The translations under genes were made by a program, and so were the position numbers. The notes below the pieces were generated by a model, which ran no database searches, had not been told where the DNA came from, and saw nothing but the letters and a program-made list of their open reading frames with translations. 64,000 nt of DNA from Rhynchonema sp. JSB1_4 (lineage: Eukaryota > Nematoda > Chromadorea > Monhysterida > Xyalidae). Location: positions 1 to 64,000 of the forward strand of contig JASAMV010002845.1 of assembly GCA_030248065.1 (NCBI GenBank), in the 5' to 3' direction. Of this stretch, positions 36,401 to 51,400 are shown piece by piece; positions within the stretch are counted from its first letter, which is position 1, and the number at the start of each line of letters is the position of its first letter.

Positions 36401-39400
36401 TCGGCAGTGAACTATGGGAGAAACCCGACGTTCCGCTGAAAGCACAGGGTGGACCGCCGAAAATCCTCGAAATCGCAGAAAGTATCACCATTAACGAAGG
36501 TTCGTGAGTAAACTTGGCGACTGTTTGATCTGATAGCTCTGCTAAACAACTCCCGTCGGACCCAGCCCTCCAATCACTCAGAACAGAAGTACAGGGGAGT
36601 GGGGAGCAGCAATGATCCGGCTAACAAACATTACAGTCACCGAAAGTTGAGTTGTTTGCACGAAGTACTGGCACTTGTGTGTAGCGTGTACATAAGGCTG
36701 CTTGTTTCCGTTAAGTTGTCTCAAATCCATGAAATAGGTTTTATCAAAGTATAAGTGAGTGTTATATTTTTACGCCCCTCAATGGTCGTCTTCTTACTTT
36801 AGGCGAGACCGCAGTGCTGACGGCCAAGATCGAGGGCTCACCACCACCAACAGTGAAATGGATGAGAGGCAATCGAGAGGTCGGTGAAATGCATGAGAAT
36901 TTCCATTTAGTTCAATGAACACGATGCTTTCAAAAACAATACAGTAGTACTTCGTCTGCTGGTGTATCGTTCATTCTTGAGGAACGTACTGGAACGTCCA
37001 TCCAAGGGAAACCTGGTGCATGTATGTAATTGAGCAATCCCAAATAAACCAAACTCACAAACGACACCCAGACTGGGTTATATGTTAACAGAACAGCCTT
37101 TGTTTCGAATTAACATTCAATTCAAACTGGGAACAAAATCGGATGGCGAGCGATCACAGTAATTCTGCTTTTCCAGGTTCTTCCAGGCGGCCGATTCCGC
37201 TACTACTCTGACGGTTTGAAGAGCGAAGTTTCGCTGTTGATGCAGAAATGCCGCGCACAAGACGATGGACCGTACACGTTGTTTATTGAATCGCCCGGAG
37301 GTATGTTTGCCGGCATAATTCTAAACTTCTGATTGGCATAGAAGATACACATAGCGTAAGAATGTGCCAGGTGCGTGCCCCAACGGAACCCGTTCGTTGT
37401 CTGTAGTCCAACCCAAACGTCCGTTTACCATAGTTTATGTGCAGTGAAGACACACAGTTGGTTCTTGTCCGCGCGAGCAGTCAAATTGACAATAAAGACG
37501 CGTGCGTGAGATGTGAGACGAACAACAGTCATAAACCTGCTCACAATGTTGTTCCCTGGAACGTCCGTTCACGAATGAGAGCGCAGTTAGAATTACAGAA
37601 CTTGTTGGCCGGTAGGAAGTAGAAGAATCTTGCCAGATGGTCTTGTGCAACGGCCAAACCTTGTTTGACGCAAGCAGCTCGGTTTTTGTCTACCGGCTCA
37701 CGTTTCAGCACCTGTCTTACAGTTGTTTTCCGTGAAGGGGCGGGAAGTGAAAAAACAATTTGAAACAGACGACCTAGATACATCGCGGTGCACCTGATCG
37801 GCTGTAGAATGGGGACAAAATAGTTTCTCCGCCTCTTTCGACAGCAGTCAGCTGAAGTAGACCCACAAGACAGATCTGAGATTGGTTCAAGTGATGCTTT
37901 GTCGCATATCAGTCAGGTTAGACACAGGTGATATAGGAGAATGACGAATGATCCTTTCACACACAATTTGGCGTCACATAGCCGTCTGGGCTACTTTGTT
38001 CTGAGTAGACCATCAAAACGTTTAAGGGCGGAAAAGTCAAACGGGAACCTGAGTGGATCATCGTGCACCTTCGTCGGTTGAGCTACTCGCAAAACCGGCC
38101 GCCGTTCGCCTTTTATTCTGTTGCACCTTTGGCCGACAACTGCATTAATGTATGCCGGTTCCTGTGGTGCATTTCAAAGCATATGTTATGGTTATGCACC
38201 GCAAACAAAAAGCGTCCAAGTGATAAACATTGCACATCACCAGCTCCCGGCCGCACGCTATATACTAGCACTTTGCGGGTCGAGAATTTTTGAAGGACGA
38301 TTGTTAGCACCCGAAGCTTACGCGAGTTTGGTGCTCAGTTATACATGTATGTACATACACTGTAGGTGGACACCAAAAACAGCTTGGTGTGCCCATTGGA
38401 ACAAAACTTCAGTTTGGAGTTTGAATAAAAATGCGACAAGTTTTTATTGCATCCATTTATCTCTAGCCCACATCAGTTATAAATTCACGATTTTTCGCAA
38501 ATGTTGCAATTTTTAGATTAACAAGTTTGTATTGTGCAGCAGGTACTTGTTAGTTCACCAGTATGCGGTGAAATAAGTGAATTTAAGGTATACTTTTGCA
38601 TCCATCATGTCGGGACGCAGTAGAAACTTTACAGCCACACTAAACCAGTGCGTACCAGCTGCTGAGAAAAAAGTTTTTGCGCGCGCGTCGCTCATAGCCA
38701 CATACGGTAGATGGTCTGGTTTAACGGTCAAAAACACACGACGTCAGCCAGTTTATGTGTGTAACATAGTGGACACGGCTAAAATTTGTTGAAGACAAGT
38801 GCTACGCGAACTTGTGCCCAGAAGCATGTAAAGGTAGTACATTGAAAGTTTCGGTTTCGTTACACGCGACACGAAAGTAGAAATGGCGTATGGATGCATT
38901 ACAAGGTACACGTCGAGTTTGGACTTGCGACCTGTGTGCGAGAGTCATCGCAGTTTTTAGCCACAGTATGGCGTCAACAGGATACATTGCTGTGTGTGGG
39001 TGCACGGTGTTGAAGCAGATGTGTGTGCCTACACCATAGGAGGTCGGTATTGAATGAGCACCAGCTAGTCAGTTTTATTGACATGTGAACCGGAACCAAC
39101 TGTTCGAGACCGCTTGGCACGCACTCACAAAATGGAGAGACACGTGGGAATGCTTCACGGCAGGCACGTGTGTGCGCGCGCTTTTGAGACACGAAAGTGA
39201 CACCAGAATTGGTTCGGTACACTAAACGACCACTGGCACTTGTTGCAGGGCAGCGTGCTTGTTGCAAAGGTGACGCACGCCGCGCGCATTTCGATTTAGG
39301 GAGTCATTATCAGATATTGCGTAAACAATCGTGTTCCTTGTTGTTGCGGCCCTGGCACTATCGATAGACACACAAGAACGTGATAGTTTGCTCCTTCACA

Positions 39401-42400
39401 GTAAAGATAGATACCATGTACATATGTACATCATTTAGGACTCAGTGCTCTTCTTTGATCCATCTTTAGGAACGGATGAATGTTCGACCAAACTGTTTGT
39501 GCTGGATCCCAACAAGGAAGGCGAGGACTTTCGTACAATGCTCAAACACAGGTCTGTCATTAAGTATAATTTGTTCAAATGTGGTTCTTTTTTCAGAGGC
39601 CAGTAAACATTAATTCAACGATTTTTCTTATTCTGTCGATTAGCAGCCTCTCGAACTTTCCGCCTGTTGTTCATCGACTAAAAATTATTTACAAGAAGCC
39701 TCTATTCCTAAGCTGCGGTCTAATCTACCGGGTGTGTCTTTGCTGTTTCTCTACTTGCCTCAACTTACAGCGGTCCAGGCGGAAGCAAACAGTAAGTATC
39801 TGACTTTCTTGTTTTTCCATTTCGGAATGACGAATATTTCAGTTGCATAATCTGTTTGTTCATTACCAGCTTTTTTGGTTTGTCTATCTTTTTTTATAAA
39901 TTATACTGACCGTTTAACATTCGCGACCCTTTCATGATCTAGTTTTACTTCAAGATACTAACAATGTGAAGCTTTTCACACCTTTCGTCAAAATCAAAAT
40001 GTAGTATGCAATGTGTACACAGCATGACAGGATTAGAAGAGCGGGAAAAGCTCAATTGGAACGGCTTTGTACTGCTATTACAACCAAGGGCATGTCACTG
40101 CAGCACAACAACCATTCTGTGTTCCAGAGACTTTGCTAAGTGGCAAGACGAAGCAGGCAAAGGAAAGAAACAAGGCATGCCGGTTGGAGCACCAGGACTT
40201 CCGAAACTAAAGAAGGTCGACCAATTTTGTTTTCAACAGTTTGTTACATTATGCTCGAAACATCATATTTTTTCTTTTTGACGAGTAGGTAATTGAAACA
40301 TCATTTTGTTTTGTTGTCAGTTATTGTTTTTGATACTTGATATGCTCGGCAAACAACCATTTTACTCTGCTCCTTCTCTTCTGAAAGCAACAAAATCATC
40401 TAAACATAATTTGCTTTTTTTAGAAGAAGGACCAATGGGAGAAGGAACTAGCCGATGTGACGTTCACCGAGAAAATCGACAAACAGGGCACACTCAGTTG
40501 CGTATTCTCCCGACCAAATGCGAAAGTAAAATGGTTCAAGGACAAGAAGGAACTTTTCGTGAGTTGTGTGATATTCCTTTTATAAAATGTGTGGTGATTC
40601 ATCACCTCAATCATCAATCAATCGATAAATACAGGGTGGCATGAAATACAAATTGTTGATCGACAAAGAGACATGTTCGTTGGTGATCAATCAGTTGGAG
40701 ATGGACGATTCGGGCAAATATCGATGCGAAGCGAACGGCGTGCCCACTATCTGTCAGGTGGTGGTCGAACGTGAGTGAATTGGACTGCTTTGATTGCTAA
40801 TCACATTTTTATCTGTCAATCAATCATGAGACTGTTATGATTGTAACGATTTATATCTTACTGTTTTTATACCCCGGTGTTCCGTGATTGATTATTTTGC
40901 TGCCAATCAATATTTGAATCACTATTTCAGCTCCCCCGATGAAGTTCGAATTCATACAGAATCTGCCGCCAGAGTGCGAGATCACACGAACCAAAGAGGG
41001 TCAGTTGTCTTGCAAGGTCAACAACGCCCGTGCGCCAATCATGTGGTACAAAAATGGCAAGCCAATCGACGTTAGTGCAGATGATAAGGGCAATGATAAA
41101 GTTCGTCACATTTGCTGGTTTAGACTTCGGCTTACTTGCACTCACAGGGCTGCATATACGGTGATGCCTGGGTTTCACTTAGAACCTACTTTAGGTCAAA
41201 GCCTGCTAAAAAAGGTCACACCCCACATTGGTATGTAATGGACGTGGGAAATTGATTAATGAATTCATTCAATTGATTCCAGGAGAAGTCGAAACGTTTC
41301 CTCATGGAGAAAGATTCAACGGGCCGATTGACGTTGGTTATTAAAGACGTCGAGGAGGCCGATGCCGGAAATTACATGTGCAAAGTGGAGAAGGGCGATG
41401 ACATATTCACCACAACTGTGGTTACTGTCGTTGGTTGGTGATTGTATGAATTTCTTAATGGCTTTGCTTCAGTCGTTTGTGCAAATAAAAGCAAATGGAT
41501 TCAGTTGTCATCCAAAGGCTCATTCGCACATTGCAGAACCGCGATTCAGTTTTGTGCTGCCACTGAAAACGGTGAAAGTGAATGAGAAGGAGAAATGTCA
41601 GATGGAATGCGATGTCAACGATGCCGATGCAGCGGTCGGTGCTGGCTCAAAAGCTCATCATGGTGGAAATGGGAGAGTAAATTGCAATGCTTTTCAGGTA
41701 CAATGGTTCCACGAAGGCCAAAAAATCAAAGTCGACGGCAAGCGTTATGTGGTCGAGGCCAAAGGTCGCAAACGACGTCTGATCATCAATCCGTGTATGC
41801 TAGAAGACGAAGGTTGGTGAGGGCAGATTGGGACCACTAGGCAGGTGGTTGTTCAAATTCCCGATTTTAATCTCATCCTGATGTAACCGGCACCGTTCTG
41901 TATTTATCAGGCGAGTACCATTGCGAAACAAAAGACGACAAAACGATTGGCGCCGTTTTCGTTGAGGCGCTCAACAAATTTACAGTCAAACTCAAAGATG
42001 TCACTAAAATCGAAAGAGAGATTGCCGAATTCCGATGCGAAACCAAGGTATACATCACACATTGCATGCGTAGTTTCATCGCATCCGTTAACAAATGTGC
42101 ATTCTTCAGGACACCAAAACGCCAGCCATTTGGACCGTGGACGGCACCACAAAAATTACGCACAACCCTGGCGGCAAATATCAGACATCGTCGCGCAGCG
42201 GTGTGCACACACTGACCATACAGAAACTGGAATTGATTGATACGAATCGATATGTGTGCGAACAGGTTCGGTCCTGAACAATTTTGGGAAAATTTTTTTT
42301 GCGTTTTACAGACAGGAGTGACCACTTGAACAAAAACTTTTCAGGCCGGTCTGATCGGCAGCGCCAAACTGACGGTGCTCGAAGCCGAAAAGAAACCGGA

Positions 42401-45400
42401 AATCAATTGGGTTCCCAAAACGATTGAAGCCGAAGTGGAGAAACCGTTGATTCTGAAAATTCCGTTCACAAGTCAGTGGATAATATACAGTGTAGTTGAC
42501 AAAATGATTCGCTAATCGAACACAGAAAACGCATTTGATTTCATTTCAGTCAAAGGCACCAAAATGGCTCCGCCAGTGCCGAAATTGATTCGAAACGGAC
42601 AAGAGATCGATTTGGAGAAGGAGAAAGCCAAATACGAGGTCACTGTACTCGACGACTGTGTTGAGATCAAACTGAAGTCGCCAGAAAAGGTAAGTATACA
42701 CACTTTTTTTAATCATTTGCAGAGTTGGATTTTTTGAAGCGTTTCCGTGAGAACCTGTTAGTAGAAATCAACATTATTCAGGCCGACCAAGCGCCCTGGG
42801 AGATGCACCTGTTGAACAGCGCCGGTGTGGAGAAGTGCAACTGGGACATGATGGTCAAGGACCGACCGCATCCGCCAGAAGGTACCTAATTTGAATTTAT
42901 GGCAATCTTTTGTGTATTGGCTATTCGCGTCATCTCTGCAATATGGTGCAACATGAAAGGCAACAGCGCATGTCGTTTTGATCGTTTATGTAACTGGAGG
43001 CTGATTTTCAACTTGACCTGCCAGATCGAGCGGGTTTAGATTATATTTTTAAAACTTCTTTGAGAAATTCACATGAACTCACACTTCAATTTGTGTGCCT
43101 GCAGAGGTCGAGGTGTTCGACATTTCGGCGGAGGCGTGCAAATTGAAATGGCGTCGACCGAAAGACGACGGCGGCGCCGCGATCAACGGCTACATCGTCG
43201 AAATGATGGAGGGACGCGACGGGCCGTGGAGGAAAATTGGCGAAACTGGCGCGCAGAAATTGGACATGCTGGTTGGTGGCGGTTGTGTGTGGGCTTAATT
43301 ATAAGCGTTGATATGCTGTGTGCAACCGTGGTTGAGGCTGAGGTGTAGCCTCAAGTCCAGGCTTGTACTGGCTTTGTGGGAATCAAGCCTTATAGGAAAT
43401 CCAGGTGTCATAGATTATGACTTGCGTACAATGTCTATTGCATTCGGGCATGCATATTAAGTACAGTATACCTAGTATTGCATGTTTCAGATTCCCGACC
43501 TGGTCGAGAACGGAATGTACCAATTCCGCGTGAAAGCGTTCAACAAAATCGGCGCATCCGATCCGACTAAATCGAATCCGATACTCGCCAAGAATCCGTT
43601 CGGTTAGTGGATAACTTCAGGATCACGACGCAGCCGTGATATTTGACGAGCCATAGGCAGTCTGGGCCTAGAATCTATACCTTTACGATTCGATTCGCAA
43701 GACCAGTTTTCAGTCTGGATCTAAAAATGTTCGAAAGCGGCTCGCCAAATGTCACCAAGCTCGCGCACCATGTAACCAGCTCCAATATTCAGTTACGCTT
43801 CAGTTTTAGTTGACGGGCGTCATAAGTTGAATGAGCCGTATTGGGATCCCTTGACCCTTGTGTTGCAATTATTTGTCACACCATTACTGTATGCACCGTA
43901 CAGGTATTGTCTTCAACATGCTGTAGTTTTGTTTTCATCAAAGTCTCATGAAGTTCATTGCGCTTAATTTGTCATTATCTAAATTAACGCCTTGACATCG
44001 CCAATAGAGCATCCTTTGACCTTTGTGAAAAATAGAGATAGGCCACAGTTTCTGGCTGCAATGAGTTATCCATTGTAAGATCTCAGATACCAATCTCGGT
44101 ATCAGTTATAGCCGTGTGAGATGATCCATTTTCACCACATTCAAATCAAGCTAGTCTGGGCGTGTGTTTTGTTCGCTGTTAGATTCGATATCAGACTCAA
44201 ACTGACTGTTTTCGGGATCTAACACCTCCTATGCATGCAGTGCTTATCCAAGAATAACTGAAAATTTCGAGCAACTAATAACGACTTGCATGAGTTACAA
44301 CGACACCCACGTAAATTGAACCGACCTTAACCATTCAAGAAAAGAAGTGCGAAAAGGAGTTCAGTTCACGTGAGTTGCCGTTATGTGTGTGAGTGTGCGG
44401 GTCTACTGCTCATAGTGGGCCGAGTTCTCGAAAGTAGGTTATCGAGACCACAGCCCAATAATCTTAATTGTGATTGACTGACTGTTGTCGTGTCTCTTCG
44501 TGCACAGAACCACCGGGCAAGCCACGCAACATGGCCTTCCCCGACATCGACAAAACGCACATCGATGTCGCGTGGCAGGCGCCCGAATCCGATGGGAAGG
44601 CGCCGATTCAGTTCTACACACTCGAACGACGTGAAAAAAGCTCGAAGGATTGGAACAAAGTCGGAGACGTTCAAGTATGTCTGTTAATTGTGATCGATTT
44701 AGTTTCCAAACAGCTTTCACTTTGGTGAAGTCACAACCGGTAGTAACGCAGAAAATATCCTAAAAAATGATGCCACAAACCACAGTAACTGAAATGGTGC
44801 GATGCCCGACATTTGGACCGATTATACCAGGCCGGCGACAAAATCAAAGGCGAAGGCGCCGACGCGTGCTACAAGTTCCGCGACGACCGCGTGGTGGAGG
44901 GAATGGACTATTTCTACAGAATTAAGGCCTACAACAAGGCCGGACCTGGACCGGCGTGCGACCACAACACGCCAGCGGTGAAGTGTCGCGCCAAGAAAGG
45001 TTAGACTGCGGACATGCACGGACGTCGATATGTACCCAAATTGGCATCAATTGAGCAAGGGACATCCACGGAAGACCCATCCAGGGTGGACGTTTGCATG
45101 CAGTAATAATGGTCAGCATGTACGTTTATTGGACGGCTGTAAATTGTTGTTGCAAGAGCTTGTTCGTGCTGTGCCAATGTAATATTGCTTGCATGTTAGC
45201 TTGCTTATACATTTATAACCACTAACATTTATCCATGAACTTTCATTCGAAAAATCGTCACATATGATCAATTTTGTTCATTCCCATCTGATCGATTTTT
45301 GTTCAACTGGCTGTGCTGAGCTGATTTGTTATTTGAACCAGAATTTCATCATGACAGACCACAACCTTTGGTTCTTGCGCTGAGCTTCAAGCGTGCGGCA

Positions 45401-48400
45401 TATAATGTATACCTGCGACTTACCGTTAAAAATGTGATACTTTGCCAAGCATTCACGTTGTGACACATGCCCTAATGTTTAGCGAATACCTGAGTTTTAC
45501 CGGAATTTTTATACACGATAATCTTATCACAACAAAGGAAGACCTTTCTTGGATATGTTCATGGCTTCAGATTTATTGCTTACCATTTTTCCCATTGTTG
45601 AACATAACAGATTCGTCTCAGTTCTTGGAGCTTCGTTACTACAGTTTCCGTTCAGTTTATCCGTTTCTACCCAGGATCGACAATTCGTTGCTTGCTTGAA
45701 GAGAGAAAAATAGACACTGGTCAATATGAATGTCATACTACTTGACTTTGCACAGCTTCAGGCGGCATTTTTGGAAGCACTAATTCTCAACTTTACCTTG
45801 TAATCCCGCAGTTTACGACATCGTTCCTTGCCCGACATGTTATTCCTATCGTATAACCATGCACCAAAATATTTGCGAGTATTACTTTCAGATCCGTCAG
45901 GTATGTACATAAATGAGTGTTCACGTACAAGAAGCAGGCAAGCCAAACGACGAGGAAAGCTCTTCGTGAACGAGAATAAACATTTCTGATTGTGTAGTGT
46001 TACTCCCCTACTGTTTGTGAATCGTCCCGAGTGATTTTCTGTGCTCTCAGATTAGGCTATACGGTACACTGATGTCGGGTCGTAACGACATCGCGACTCT
46101 GATGTCAAGCTGCCACACAGCCTAAGCATGCGACCGATTTAATACAAAGATAGACCAGTTTGAAGAGCTGACAATCAATCGTGCATCATGTGCGCTGTGC
46201 CGACCTTGGATGATGTTTCAGAGCCACCCACGGTTGGCGAGCTGAAAAATCTGCGTCTGCCGGTCGGGCAAACGATCAAGTACGACCTGCCCATTACGGG
46301 CGAACCGTTGCCGGACATTACATGGACGGTCAACGACAAACCGCTCAAACCCAGCACTCGGGTCAAGGTGCACGCCGAACGCGGCAGGACTGTGTTAAAG
46401 GTGAACCACATTCGCTCACAGTTCATAACATGCGGACAATTATTTGCAGACCAAGCTCTGTGGACCACTACTCTGATGACATCAACATACTGTATATGTA
46501 GGTTAATATCCGCCCCCTGATTACAGCGATCTAAGACAACATTGACGGTAAGACTTTATGGCCTTAGTCAAATACCACCATCTTTCTCTCACATCCCACA
46601 GCAACAGCACATGATCAAACAGCAATTGCTTCACGATTATCTCTCTTTCTTCTTTGTGGGCACTATTACGATTCTCTCAGCAATTTTTTCGCTTTAATCT
46701 CACAAACACTTTTCATTCCCCACAATCTTTGTTGGCTTGACAAATACCAGCACTGACAAGAAAAACAACTAAACCACATTCAACAGTAACTTGAACGCAG
46801 TCCATATTGCACTGCAGGTGGAAAACTCGGTGCGAGGCGACACCGGTCGATATGTGATCACGCTGAAAAATTCGACTGGTGAGGCCACCGGAGCCGCCAT
46901 GGTCATTGTGGTTGGTGCAATCGACAGTTTGCCAATTGACACGACGCACAATTGCGTTGTCAGATCAAGGTCAGATAAATTCGCGTTTTACACAGGTGAG
47001 CAAACCGACACCACCGAATGGGCCGATCACAATCGACAAAATCAATAAAGAGGGCTGCACATTGGAATGGAAAGCACCTGACGATGACGGTGGTGAACCA
47101 ATCACAGGTACGCCTTTACATGCAATGCAGTCGGCATAGCACGCCTTGAACTTGCAAGGACATAACATTTTTACACAGAACTTTACATTACATTTTTTTA
47201 ACCAATTGCAACAATCTTCAGAATACATCATCGAAGCGCAAGACGCGAGCGGTGCCGGCAAGTTCAAAGAGGTCGGCCGAGTTGGACCCGGCGAACTGTC
47301 TTGTGTAGTCAAAGGCCTGCAGAACAAACAGGACTACAAATTCCGCATCAAGGCTGTCAACAAAGAGGGCGTGTCAGATCCACTTGCCACTGACAAGTAC
47401 ACAACCATCAAGGATCCTTGGGGTATGCAGTTGTGGTTCATGTGCAATTTTTTTGAATAGTTCATATTTTTCAACGCGTGATTGATTTCAATTTTGACGC
47501 ACTCTATAAAACGCCATTAAAATTTGCAGATGAGCCCGGCAAACCCGGTCGGCCAAACATAACCGATTGGGATTCGAACCGAATCGACATTGAGTGGGAG
47601 CGACCGTTGAAGGATGGTGGCGCGCCGATCACACACTATTTGATCGAAAAGAAGGATCCAGTGACAAAAGTTAGCCGTTCGTGATTGTGTACTTAAATTT
47701 TAATGCATATTTCTACAGTAATAAAATTCGACGCATTCAGGAATGGGTAGAATGTGGACAATCCAAAACCACTGACGCCTCGATCACCGGCCTAAAGGAG
47801 GGACAGGAGTACCAATTTCGAGTTCGCGCCGTTAACAAAGCAGGACCCGGACCCTACAGCGATCCGTCAGATAAACAAGTGGCCAAACCACGATGGGGTT
47901 AGTGGACTTCAGAGCTAGTCAAAATACTATCATTCTACTAAGTCACCGTAAAAACAATTTTCAGTAAAAGCATGGCTAGACAAGCCGGCACTGCGCAATC
48001 TTGTGGTCAAGGCTGGACAACCAGCTCGATGGGAGATCAAAATCGGAGGTGAACCGGGACCGGAAGTCGAGTGGCAATACAAGGCAAGACACACATTTTA
48101 GATACTATACAAACATAGTATCAAAAATGAATGCAATACCCGACAGAGATGAGACTTAAAAAATTTCAGGGCCAAAAATTGGAAAACACCGACAAATACA
48201 ATATCGAAGTCAAGAAGAAAGAATTTACGATTCTCACCATTTCACCCACAGTGCGCAAGGACTGTGGCTTTTACAAACTGAAGGTTCGTGGCAACATTTA
48301 TGAAAAATTTTATTTGAATGATAAACATTTTTAATTGGATTTAAAGGTGAAAAACAGCATCGGCGAAGACGAAGGTGAAGCAGAGTTGACCGTGCTTGCA

Positions 48401-51400
48401 GCCCCATCTCGTCCAATTGGACCGCTGGAAGTAAGTCGTGATTTTTTTGCCTTAATTATTGTAACGTTTTTAAACGAATAACAACAGAAGAAAAAACGTT
48501 TATGTTTGTAAATTGTGTTTAGGTGAAGGACGTGTACGAGGATTGCTGCGACCTGGCGTGGAAACCACCAGAGGACGACGGTGGATGTCCGATTGAGCAC
48601 TATGAAGTGGAAAAGATGGACATTGACACTGGAAAATGGGTCAGTCCGACATGGTTCTCTTAATAGATAAACTTCAGGAACATGAAAAACACAACGAGTA
48701 TTCGTTTAGGTGCCAGTGATGAAGGTCAAGGACTGCGCAGCTCACGTCGACGGTTTGCGAAAGGGACAGAACTACATGTTCAGAGTGAAGGCCGTCAACA
48801 AAGAAGGCGTCTCTGAGCCGTTGGTGACCGATACTGCTATTTTGGCCAAGAATCCGTACGGTTAGACAATGTACTTTTTACGAAATGTGACGTTTGAAGC
48901 GTGTCGTCAAAAATAACCAAACTAAAAACGTTCAACTGCACAGATGAGCCCGACAAACCAAAGAACGTCGAACCAGTTGACTGGGACGTTGATCACGTCG
49001 ATTTAACCTGGGATCCGCCAGATAACGACGGCGGTGCGCCGATCACTGGTTACATTATCGAGAAGAAACCGAAAGGTGTGAATGCCATTTCAGTTACTCG
49101 AGTTCATAAGGTAAACTAATCAAACATTAGATAAGATACTTGAACGTGAACCTTCTAGGAGCACGCGATTGGACGGAATGTACTCGAGTCAATGAACCCG
49201 TGTGCAAGGGAACAGCTGCGGGATTGAAAGAAGGCGAGGAGTACCAATTCCGGGTACGCGCTGTCAACAAGGCCGGGCCTGGCGAACCGTCGGATCCATC
49301 GCGCAAGATTATTGCCAAAGCTCGATTCCGTGAGTTGTTATGTACCTTGCTCCAAAGCCTTTGGGACCATAATTGAAACTACCTTGTAACTTTGTCAATT
49401 AAAGTCAAAATAAAAGTAAAAAACTATTTTTTACAGTGAAACCACGCATCGATCGTGACGCAATGCGCACAATCACCATCAAGGTTGGACAATCGGCCGA
49501 GTTCGATATTCCGATTCGTGGTGAGCCACCGCCCGACTGCAAGTGGGTGTTCAAGAAGACCGGTGCTGAAATCAAGGATGACCCTCACCATTACGTGAGT
49601 CAAATTACACAAAAAATAATGAATGTGCGCTTTACATGAACCTATACATTCTGTTATGTTATTAAAACTGTGTTTTCAGATCGAGAATGTGCCGTACAAC
49701 ACAAAATTCATGGTGCGTAATGCGTTGCGTGCTCAAAACGGAACGTACAACTTGACGGCTTCCAACAGCAGTGGCACAGATTCAGCCGACTGCGAGCTGG
49801 TTGTGCTTGGAGCTCCATCGCAGTGAGTGCTACCTATATGGAACCTTTTTAAGTAACTTTGTGACACGTATTTATCGCACGAACTGAAACAGGCACATTC
49901 ACACACCTACGTTGCAGACCGATGGGCCCTCTTGACGTATCCGAGGTGTTCGAAGACCGATGCACGTTGGAATGGAAACCGCCAGAGGACGATGGTGGAT
50001 GTCCGATCCAGCACGTATGTTGCTATACTTATCACTTTTTTATGCATTTATCATTTTAAAATAAGTCGTTGATCGAACATCAATTTTTTTTTGAAAAGCG
50101 GTGTCAAATTTCAGTACGAGGTTGAGAAAATGGATGAAGCCACCGGTCGATGGGTACCGTGCGGCAAATCCGAGACGACCAAGTTCCAAGTACCCAACTT
50201 GCAAGCCGGACACTCGTACAAATTCAGAGTGAAGGCCGTCAACAAGGAAGGCGAAAGTCCGCCACTTGAGACCGATCAAGCGATTATTGCCAAGAACCCC
50301 TACGGTTTGTGCCTCATCACGGTTGCATGAAATTCATAGTAGTGGCAGGAGGGTTGGGTGTTACCCCTCTCAGTACTTACCTACCACAAAACCCGAGTGG
50401 GTTGTGGGGTTGTTGACTACTTACCTCTCACAACTCCAAATCAATTTTGTTCCTTTTTAAGGCAAAAATTGGTGTTTTTCGACCTTATTTTCCAAAAAAA
50501 TCCACCCATAATACATAGTTTTAGGCGACTTTCGGCGAAAATTTGAATAAAGCACTATTTTTACTTCATTTTTTGGCCAAATTTGTATCACAAAAACGGT
50601 GTTTTTTGCTTTTTCGAGTGACCAAGATCATACCTCTCACGTTTCCGGTCCCAACACCGCATCATGCTTAGCTCCCACACATGGGCCTGCCACTACACTG
50701 CATGAATTGCATACTTCTCTACAGCACCAGAGCAAAATAAGCCGTTCGACAATTTAGATCCGCCAAGCAAAATGAATAAACCGAAGATTGTCGATTGGGA
50801 CAAGAATCACGTGGACCTCGAATGGGATCCCCCAGAGAGCGATGGTGGTGCTCCAATCGAAGAGTGAGTCTGTTCGTTGATCAGCACGCACAGCCAGGCG
50901 TAAACGTATCTTTAAACCCTCATCATTAACATGCAGGTACATTATCGAGAAGAAAGACAAACACGGTCGTTGGCAACCGGCCATCACAGTCCCCGGTGCT
51001 CAGAAGGCCGCACGTGTGCCAAACCTGACGGAAGGGGAGGAGTATCAGTTCCGCATTATGGCCAAGAACAAGGCCGGACCGGGTCCGGCGTCTGATCCGT
51101 CAGACCGAGTGATTTGCAAACCTCGATTCCTTCGACCGCGCATCAATCGTGATGATCTACCGAACACAACCGTCAAAGTTGGACAGCCACTCAAGTTCTA
51201 CGTGCATGTCAGTGGTGAGCCTCCACCAGACGTCAGCTGGAAACAGGTAGGCACCACTTGCAGGTTCTATGCTGTTAAGGTGCGCGTATACTCGTTCTGC
51301 GGAACAGAATGAACAGTGAAAAGGAACGATAGTTGCGACTGACCCGCGTATGCTTCACCCAAGGAACAGAAAGAAAAGAGCATACGCATGTCCCACGGAA

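Noticed and set aside
44811..44830. Upstream acceptor giving a longer exon at 44831-44999
   Set aside because: Using the AG at 44809-44810 would place a TAA as the first codon in the required phase; the AG at 44829-44830 keeps the FN3 frame.
46911..46914. Donor four bases later for the exon 46818-46910
   Set aside because: It would put the next exon in the wrong frame; the donor at 46911 gives the typical Ig-to-FN3 linker.
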